Positions 58,519 to 64,000 of a stretch of 64,000 nucleotides of DNA are shown in pieces. Within the stretch, counting starts at the first letter, position 1, and each line of letters begins with the position of its first letter. The translations under genes and the position numbers were made by a program. The notes under the pieces were generated by a model. The model had not been told where the DNA came from. It saw only the letters and a list, made by a program, of their open reading frames with translations, and did not search any database. The stretch comes from Salarchaeum japonicum_A (GTDB taxonomy: Archaea; Halobacteriota; Halobacteria; Halobacteriales; Halobacteriaceae): assembly GCF_049705945.1 (NCBI RefSeq), contig NZ_JBNAMV010000001.1:1-64000 (forward strand), given 5' to 3'.

Positions 58519-59844
58519 TCAGGGAATGTCGTATTGAGCTACGACGCCCGAGACGCCGTCGACGGTGACGATCACCAGCACGGTATCGTCCTCGGGGTTG
58601 ACGTAGACGTCCAAATAGCTGATCGGGTCCGGGGTTGTCGTTGTGCTCTCGTAGCCGGAGTTTGTGGCTTTGACGGTTACTTCGTCGGCATTGAACTCCG
58701 ACACGAATTCGACTCGCACTCGCTCCTCGGCTTCATCAACCGTGAATTCAAACGCGTTCTCCGGGACTGCGTTCGCAACCTTGGGTGGGAGGTCGTCCTC
58801 GCGTGGGATGGTGGTTGTTGTCGTGGGGTCTTCGTTCGCCACGAAATCGACATCAATCGTTTCCTCGGTGTACCGTCCCGACGCAGTGACGTGTTTTCCA
58901 TCGACTGAGACGGTGTGTTCGACGCTGGCGGCTCCGAAACGCTCGTTCAGCGTCGCTTCGTTCACCTCGCCGGCAGCGTGGAGGCCGAGATCAGCCGTGA
59001 TTTCGCCGTTGTCCGGATCGAACGCCACCGATGACACGACCGCATCCTCCTGTGAGATGAGGCCACCAGCCAGCTGGCCGTTACCGTCCCCGAAGGTATT
59101 CTGACTGAGGTCGATTGGCCCGTCCCAGCCAACCATCACGTGCCCCATGTCCGTCTCGGTAAGCAGCGTTGCGAAGCTATCATCGGTCGAGCTCGCGTGC
59201 GCCCGACTGCCTCGCTGTGTGTCGAGGACCGCCTCAACGCGGTCGCGCGCATCAGCAATGACAACGGTCGTCTCGTTCACGGCGACGAACCCATCGGTCC
59301 CCTCAATGAGTCCATACATCGCGTAGTCGCCGTCGGTTCCAACCGTCTCAAACTGGGTCCGATTGGGGCCGGTTCGAAGTCGTGTATCGATGGTACTTGG
59401 GTCGAGGTCGCCGCGCCCGATAGTGACGCCGTCCGCGAAAAACAACTCCGTAATCCCCTGTGTCGGTCGTGCCGGATCTACCAATCGGCCGAGGCCGACA
59501 ATGGCCAGTGAGAGGGCTGCGCCACCGAGGACGCGGCCGCCGGTCTGTAACGGCAACGTCACGAGTGGGTCGTTGATGTCGTCGATGTTCGGCAGCGTGG
59601 GTGCGAGATTCCCGTCGTCCTGTTCGGTCGTGGGAACGATTAGCGGGAGTGCAGGATTGATATGGGCTGTCTCTTCGGACAGCGTGAAGTCGAGATACGC
59701 AGTGATTGTTCCGCCGTCGCGCGCCGGGAGCCACTCAGCGTACGGCTCGCTATCGCTATCTTGCGGTCTGCTACAGCCAGCTACTGCTGTTGCTGTCGCT
59801 GAGAGTCCGAGTGCGACGAACTGCCGGCGATTGAGATGTTCCAT
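58519..59844 (-). CDS. Tat lipoprotein, surface protein of unknown function
   Basis: 441 residues. Twin-arginine signal NRRQFVALGLSATATAVAGC with a lipobox Cys at about residue 24. The mature part has two similar alpha/beta halves (about residues 130-260 and 265-345) with VNETTVVIADARDRVEAVLD and MGHVMVGWDGPIDLS, then a Thr-rich linker (EDPTTTTTIPREDDLPP) and a C-terminal Ig-like domain (VRVEFVSEFNADEVTVKATN). The fold of the N-terminal part resembles haloarchaeal lipoproteins with one conserved central domain; no enzyme motif. Confidence 0.72.
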   Translation of the reverse strand: MEHLNRRQFVALGLSATATAVAGCSRPQDSDSEPYAEWLPARDGGTITAYLDFTLSEETAHINPALPLIVPTTEQDDGNLAPTLPNIDDINDPLVTLPLQTGGRVLGGAALSLAIVGLGRLVDPARPTQGITELFFADGVTIGRGDLDPSTIDTRLRTGPNRTQFETVGTDGDYAMYGLIEGTDGFVAVNETTVVIADARDRVEAVLDTQRGSRAHASSTDDSFATLLTETDMGHVMVGWDGPIDLSQNTFGDGNGQLAGGLISQEDAVVSSVAFDPDNGEITADLGLHAAGEVNEATLNERFGAASVEHTVSVDGKHVTASGRYTEETIDVDFVANEDPTTTTTIPREDDLPPKVANAVPENAFEFTVDEAEERVRVEFVSEFNADEVTVKATNSGYESTTTTPDPISYLDVYVNPEDDTVLVIVTVDGVSGVVAQYDIP

Positions 59845-60026
59845 AGTGCTGTCAGCCGTTCTTCTTCGTATGCGGCGTGTTGGTTATTCCACCCTAAAGC
59901 AACCGATTCCGTCCGTCAGCGGTGAGGAACGCGCCGTACGACGCGCGTTCAAAGTGACAGAGGGGTGGGTGCGCACCGGACGATACCCGTCAGTGTGGAT
60001 TGGACGCGTGGTGGACTGTCAGTCTA

Positions 60027-60680
60027 TTAGTGTTCTTCGTAGGGTTGGACGACGACGTAGCCGTCGTCGCCGGTGAACTCCATCTGGAAGCGTTCGCCGG
60101 ATTCCTGGCCGACCATGTCGGAGAGACTCTTGTTGACGTGCACGTCGGGAGCGCTGGTGCTCCAGGCGACAGTAGCACTCGGGTCGGTCGAAACCGGGGG
60201 TTCTAGGACAATTGGGTCGGCGTGCGTGGTGATGGCGACGTAGCCGGGGCCGGTGAGTGTGACGTTCGTGAATCCGCCAGCGAACGCGCCGGCGAGGCTG
60301 TCCATCGACGTGATTTCGTACGTGGTTTCGGAGTCGAACGCGAGGACGTCCTCACCGTTGACTGTAATTGATTCGCCGTCGTCGAGGTCGAGCAGTTGGA
60401 CTTTCTTCTTCTCGTCGGCGAGATACACGTGGCCGTCTCCTGTGACGGTCATCACGGGCGTGCCTTCGCCGGTCGCGGCTTGTTTGAGGAAGCCGCTGAG
60501 TCCGCCTTCGGCCGAACTCTTTCCTTTGAACGAGAGGTCGCCGGTGTACGCGACCATCGCGCCTGCTTTCGCCATTACGTCGCCGTCAACGGCGACATCA
60601 AGCGTGTAGTTGTTTTCCAGTTGGAACGATTCGTCCGTTTCCGTCGAGCCGTGTTCAGAGGCGAACTCGTCAATATTCAT
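60027..60680 (-). CDS. AIM24 family protein
   Basis: 217 residues. The double beta-trefoil-like AIM24 (TerD-beta) pattern is visible: VAVDGDVMAKAGAMVAYTGD near residue 30, SGFLKQAATGEGTPVMTVTG, and GPGYVAITTHADPIVLEP. AIM24 proteins are found in mitochondria, bacteria and archaea; the role is not known in archaea but resistance and membrane organisation have been suggested. Cytosolic. Promoter probably in 60681-60720; monocistronic. Confidence 0.88.
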   Translation of the reverse strand: MNIDEFASEHGSTETDESFQLENNYTLDVAVDGDVMAKAGAMVAYTGDLSFKGKSSAEGGLSGFLKQAATGEGTPVMTVTGDGHVYLADEKKKVQLLDLDDGESITVNGEDVLAFDSETTYEITSMDSLAGAFAGGFTNVTLTGPGYVAITTHADPIVLEPPVSTDPSATVAWSTSAPDVHVNKSLSDMVGQESGERFQMEFTGDDGYVVVQPYEEH

Positions 60681-60898
60681 GAATTCTACCGCCGAGCCAC
60701 TCGGCTGTACGCGAAGCTACCGTGCGACATGAACGTAAACACCGAGTCCGTGTTTCTGTCCCAGCAAACTGAGACAACACTAAAGCACCACCCAGTCAAG
60801 TGACTACGTATGCCACGCATGCCGGCCGTACCACGTCGGCCGACATCACCGCCACCCGCCCGGAAAAAGCCCGCAGACCACCCCCGCAGGCAGTAAGA

Positions 60899-61864
60899 AT
60901 GACCGGGGAACGTACGGCGGCAATCCCGATCAACGCATATCCCGCCCCCGTCCTCAAGTACACGGTTACAGACGACACACCAGTTATCACAACGACGAAC
61001 GATGCCTTCGACGACACGTTCCAGCCGCTTCCGAACGACCCGCCCGTTGCAGCCGTCTTCGACCACTTCGATATCGTTGAATCACCCGGCCCCGACGACC
61101 CCCTAAATGCTCTCGTTCATGGGACTGCAACCGGCGTCTACCTCGACGGATTCGGTGCGGTCGACACGTATCTCGCGCGCGTCCTCCCCGTCACCGACAC
61201 GACCGGCTTTCTCGCATTCACGCTGCTCGACGACCGTCTTGTTGACGCCGAAACAACGGGTGTCGGAGACGTTGCTAGCATGATCAGCCACGAACTCCGA
61301 AACCCGCTCGACGTCGCGACCGCGCACCTCCAAGCCGCCCGCGAGACAGGGCGTTCCGAACACTTCGAGACAGTCGCTGACGCGCACGACCGCATGGAGC
61401 GAATCATCCGGGACGTGCTGACGCTTGAACGAGACCCAGACGCCATCGACCCCACAGACCAACTCGCCCTCAAAAACGCTGTAACGGACGCCTGGCAGGC
61501 TATCGACACCACCGACGCGACGCTCAACATCACTGACACGCTTCCCACAGTGCTCGCGGACGCGGCGCAAGTCCACCGGCTGTTCGAGAACCTCTTCCGG
61601 AATGCGGTGGAGCACGCTGGTAAGACCGTCACCGTGCGTGTCGGCCCCCTTGAGAACGTTGAGAACGGGATTTTCATCGCTGACGACGGCAACGGAATCC
61701 CAGCTGCCGAAGCAGACGCCGTCTTCACACCCGGCTACTCGACCGAGAACGCGGGGACGGGACTCGGGCTGGCGATCGTCAACCGAATCGTCACCGCACA
61801 CGGATGGACGATTCGTCTCACAACCGCACAGTCGGGCGGCGCTCGCTTCGAGGTACGATGGTGA
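60899..61864 (+). CDS. histidine kinase, short, PAS-like-HisKA-HATPase
   Basis: 321 residues from the ATG at 60899 (MTGERTAAIPINAYPAPVLK); a GTG at 60800 would add 33 Pro/Arg-rich residues that look non-coding. The N-terminal 120 residues are a diverged PAS-like domain (APVLKYTVTDDTPVITTTND); HisKA His131 in SMISHELRNPLDVA; HATPase with NLFRNAVEHAGKTV, ADDGNGIPA and GTGLGLAIV. It heads a signalling cluster with the BAT-like regulator 64 bases downstream. Confidence 0.9.
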   Translation: MTGERTAAIPINAYPAPVLKYTVTDDTPVITTTNDAFDDTFQPLPNDPPVAAVFDHFDIVESPGPDDPLNALVHGTATGVYLDGFGAVDTYLARVLPVTDTTGFLAFTLLDDRLVDAETTGVGDVASMISHELRNPLDVATAHLQAARETGRSEHFETVADAHDRMERIIRDVLTLERDPDAIDPTDQLALKNAVTDAWQAIDTTDATLNITDTLPTVLADAAQVHRLFENLFRNAVEHAGKTVTVRVGPLENVENGIFIADDGNGIPAAEADAVFTPGYSTENAGTGLGLAIVNRIVTAHGWTIRLTTAQSGGARFEVRW

Positions 61865-61928
61865 CACCATCCGTGGAACCACCCAGTGACGCGACCAGCC
61901 GACCCCCGTTTGACCCGTCGAGCTATCT

Positions 61929-63473
61929 ATGGCTATGAATGAGCGCCTGCAGCACGCACCGATCGGCGCCATCGAAGTCTCGGACGACACCATCGTTAGT
62001 GTCAATGACACCGCACAGGACCTCCTCGACATCGATCGTAGTGCCGTCGGGGCTGCCGTCGCCGATGTGCTCCCCCGGTCCGTCGAGGATTCACTGATCG
62101 ATGCCTTCGCGGACGCCCCGATCACTGACACCGAGTTTGAAGAGTACTACCCTGCGCTCGACCGATGGCTCGCCGTTTCAATCGTGCCCGTGGATGACGC
62201 GACGATCGTGTATCTCCAAGATGTCACGCCACGCCACCGGCATGCAGAGACGGTTGACCGGTTACAGGCAGAACGCGACCGAACCGGCGTCGTCGACGGG
62301 GTCCGCTCGGCTGTACTAGCCGACCTCGTTGCTGCGTCATCGCGTGCCGAAATCGCCGACACGATCTGTCACGGGCTCGGCGAAACCGACCTGTACGAGT
62401 TCGCGTGGGTGGGCGAACGCACCGTTGACAGTAACCGACTCGTCGTTCAAGCAGCCGCCGGAACGACTGGAGAAACGTTCACAGCCGTACAGGAAACACT
62501 CGAATCCGACGCGCAGACGCCGGAAGAGCGCGCCGTCGAATCCGGACACCTCCAAGCGATGCAACCGCTCGCAGAGGCTGACAGCCTCCCGGACGCGATC
62601 CGCATGGCCGGCTTCGCTGACGGCGTCCAGTCCGCACTGGCAATCCCACTCGTCTCCGGGTCGGATGTCCACGGTGTAGTCGGCGTCTATGCAGCCGGCA
62701 CCGACGCCTTCTCCGCACGTGAACGACGGAGCTTCAAGACGCTCGGCGAAATCGCAGGATTCGCCATCACTGCGACACGGAACCAGAATCTGCTGTTGTC
62801 GGACGCAGTCACCGAAGTCACCTTCGCGGTCGAGGATACGTCCGTTCTCGCCACGCTCAGCGACGACCTCGACGCGACAGTTACGCTCACCGGGGTCGTC
62901 CCACAGAACCACGACACGATGCTCTGTTTCGTCGAGATTACAGGTGGGACTGAGCATGCACTCGATCAGGCAGTCACTACGACTGCCGGCGTCGCGGATG
63001 CGCGTCTCATTAGCGAAACGGCGTCGGGTGGAACCGTCGAACTCGAACTCCACGATTCGTCGCCGCTCTCGACGGTTGTGTCCCGCGGCGGCAGTATCCG
63101 GCAGGCAACCTTCGACGATGGCTCTGGGCGCATCGTCGCTAATTTTCCCCAGGACAGCGACATCCATCGAATCACGACCGCCATCGGTGACGGCACAGGT
63201 GTCGAAGTCGTCGCGAAACGGGAACGAAACCGGTCCGTGACGACGGCACGCGAACTCCGCGATAATCTCGAAACGGAATTGACGGACCGGCAGCGAACCG
63301 TGCTTCGCACCGCGTACCTCGCTGATTATTTCGAATCGCCGCGCGGAAGCACCGCAGAAGAAGTCGCTGCCTCACTCGATATCACTGGGTCAACGCTCCT
63401 GCATCATCTTCGCGCGAGCCAACGGAAGCTACTCGACGTGTTCTTCGCGGAGGACACCACCGTAACCGACTAA
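61929..63473 (+). CDS. bacterio-opsin activator-like regulator, PAS-GAF-BAT-HTH_10
   Basis: 514 residues. N-terminal PAS (residues about 1-100, VSDDTIVSVNDTAQDLLDID), GAF (about 125-285, ICHGLGETDLYEFAWVGERT and GVQSALAIPLVSGSDVHGVV), BAT domain (about 290-445, LLLSDAVTEVTFAVEDTSVL), and a C-terminal HTH_10 (LTDRQRTVLRTAYLADYFES then TAEEVAASLDITGSTLLHHL). This is the full bacterio-opsin activator layout; members control light- or oxygen-responsive genes. The two flanking genes are a kinase and a response regulator, so it likely shares their signal. Confidence 0.92.
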   Translation: MAMNERLQHAPIGAIEVSDDTIVSVNDTAQDLLDIDRSAVGAAVADVLPRSVEDSLIDAFADAPITDTEFEEYYPALDRWLAVSIVPVDDATIVYLQDVTPRHRHAETVDRLQAERDRTGVVDGVRSAVLADLVAASSRAEIADTICHGLGETDLYEFAWVGERTVDSNRLVVQAAAGTTGETFTAVQETLESDAQTPEERAVESGHLQAMQPLAEADSLPDAIRMAGFADGVQSALAIPLVSGSDVHGVVGVYAAGTDAFSARERRSFKTLGEIAGFAITATRNQNLLLSDAVTEVTFAVEDTSVLATLSDDLDATVTLTGVVPQNHDTMLCFVEITGGTEHALDQAVTTTAGVADARLISETASGGTVELELHDSSPLSTVVSRGGSIRQATFDDGSGRIVANFPQDSDIHRITTAIGDGTGVEVVAKRERNRSVTTARELRDNLETELTDRQRTVLRTAYLADYFESPRGSTAEEVAASLDITGSTLLHHLRASQRKLLDVFFAEDTTVTD

Positions 63474-63474
63474 C

Positions 63475-64000
63475 TCACGCTTCTTCTCGCCCGATTCGTT
63501 TGAACTCGTCAAGAATGTCGTGGTCGTCGAGCAGTCGGCGGGCGCGTTTTTCGAGGCGGTCCGCACGCTCGGCGAGGTCGGTATATTCTGCGTGGTTTTC
63601 GCGGGTGGCCGGGCTCGTTTCGGCTTCGAGGACCGCACACGTGGACGCGGCGCTGAAGTACGCACCGAGCGTTTCGTACGCGAGAATTCGGCGTTGTTGA
63701 TCGATGACGGAGTGGATGTCCGCTTTGTCCACGGGCTTACAGAGGTACTCGTCGAACGGTAGCTCAAGCACGTCGAAGTCCGGATCGACCGCCGTCACCA
63801 TCACGACACGACCGTAATAGCCGGCCTCGTCCAGTTGCGCCAACACCTCGTCACCCGACATATCAGGCATATGGCGGTCCAGAAGCACGATGTCGATTGC
63901 AGTGTCCTCGATGAGTGAGAGCGCTGCTTCGCCACTGTAGGCAGTGTCGACATCACAGACCCCACGCAGGCGGAGCGCGTACGCGTCAGCCACCTCTCGC
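63475..64000 (-). CDS. HalX-type response regulator, N-terminus cut by window edge
   Basis: The frame runs to the last base: the last codons before the window end read REVADAYALRLRG, the usual sequence after the missing DDE-containing start, so about 10 residues are lost. The receiver phospho-acceptor lies in IVLLDRHMPDMSGDEVL and the conserved Lys in YLCKPVDKADI. A C-terminal HalX helix (EYTDLAERADRLEKRARRLL, then FKRIGREEA) follows, as in haloarchaeal response regulators without DNA-binding domain. Stop is next to the stop of the BAT-like gene (convergent). Confidence 0.9.
   Translation of the reverse strand, partial: REVADAYALRLRGVCDVDTAYSGEAALSLIEDTAIDIVLLDRHMPDMSGDEVLAQLDEAGYYGRVVMVTAVDPDFDVLELPFDEYLCKPVDKADIHSVIDQQRRILAYETLGAYFSAASTCAVLEAETSPATRENHAEYTDLAERADRLEKRARRLLDDHDILDEFKRIGREEA

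Noticed and set aside
1..64000. tRNA, rRNA, transposase or integrase genes
   Set aside because: Looked for and not seen; no cloverleaf-like sequence or DDE/tyrosine recombinase motif was found by eye.

Overview
The window is haloarchaeal (class Halobacteria) DNA. It is GC-rich, its proteins are strongly acidic, several genes start without leaders about 25-30 bases after a TATA box, Tat signal peptides are common, and it encodes Orc1/Cdc6, PiT-type phosphate carriers, bacterio-opsin-activator-like (HTH_10) regulators and REC-PAS-HisKA histidine kinases. I cannot fix the genus. I saw no rRNA, tRNA, CRISPR array or transposase.

Positions 1-18250 hold one catabolic island. It has an AtuA-like protein (cut by the window edge), a 2-hydroxyacid dehydrogenase, a short-chain dehydrogenase, an MFS carrier, an aldehyde dehydrogenase, a TAXI-type binding lipoprotein, an enoyl-CoA hydratase, an AhpD-like protein, two acyl-CoA dehydrogenases, an Ldh2/Mdh2-type dehydrogenase, a thiamine-diphosphate enzyme, an RraA-like aldolase, a CoA-transferase, a MaoC hydratase and an MmgE/PrpD protein. 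A divergent IclR regulator closes it. The set reads as uptake, CoA activation, beta-oxidation-like steps and cleavage of an unidentified organic acid. A near-identical palindrome sits before the IclR gene and again just after it, ahead of rdfA.

Positions 18300-22660 hold genome-maintenance and cell-shape genes: rdfA, an SMC-like coiled-coil protein, and a parA plus partner operon flanked by TATAG-rich repeats, including an exact 18-bp inverted copy on the two sides. Positions 22700-29700 carry mainly membrane proteins (TRAM-domain protein, MATE exporter, GIDE-like protein, lipoprotein, GT87-like glycosyltransferase) and a winged-helix/membrane-protein module. Positions 29816-32164 form a replication origin: an orc1/cdc6 gene, eleven 22-bp repeats (ORB-like) around it and an AT-rich unwinding region between inverted repeats. 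Single perfect-looking copies also lie at the par locus (22575) and at 44970.

Positions 32460-46440 are rich in signalling genes: four histidine kinases, a PiT transporter, and a CHAT-domain protease that overlaps tail-to-tail with a 45-residue hydrophobic peptide gene absent from long-ORF calling. The peptide gene has its own promoter and a 17-bp palindrome. This pair, with the nearby 211-residue protein/kinase operon, is the best candidate for an undescribed system. Positions 46500-60700 are mixed genes (lipoproteins, PQQ-like propeller, flippase-like protein, S9 peptidase, FAD monooxygenase with a divergent HTH_10 regulator, SHOCT, DUF5518-like and AIM24 proteins). The right end is a second signalling cluster (histidine kinase, BAT-like regulator, response regulator cut by the window edge).
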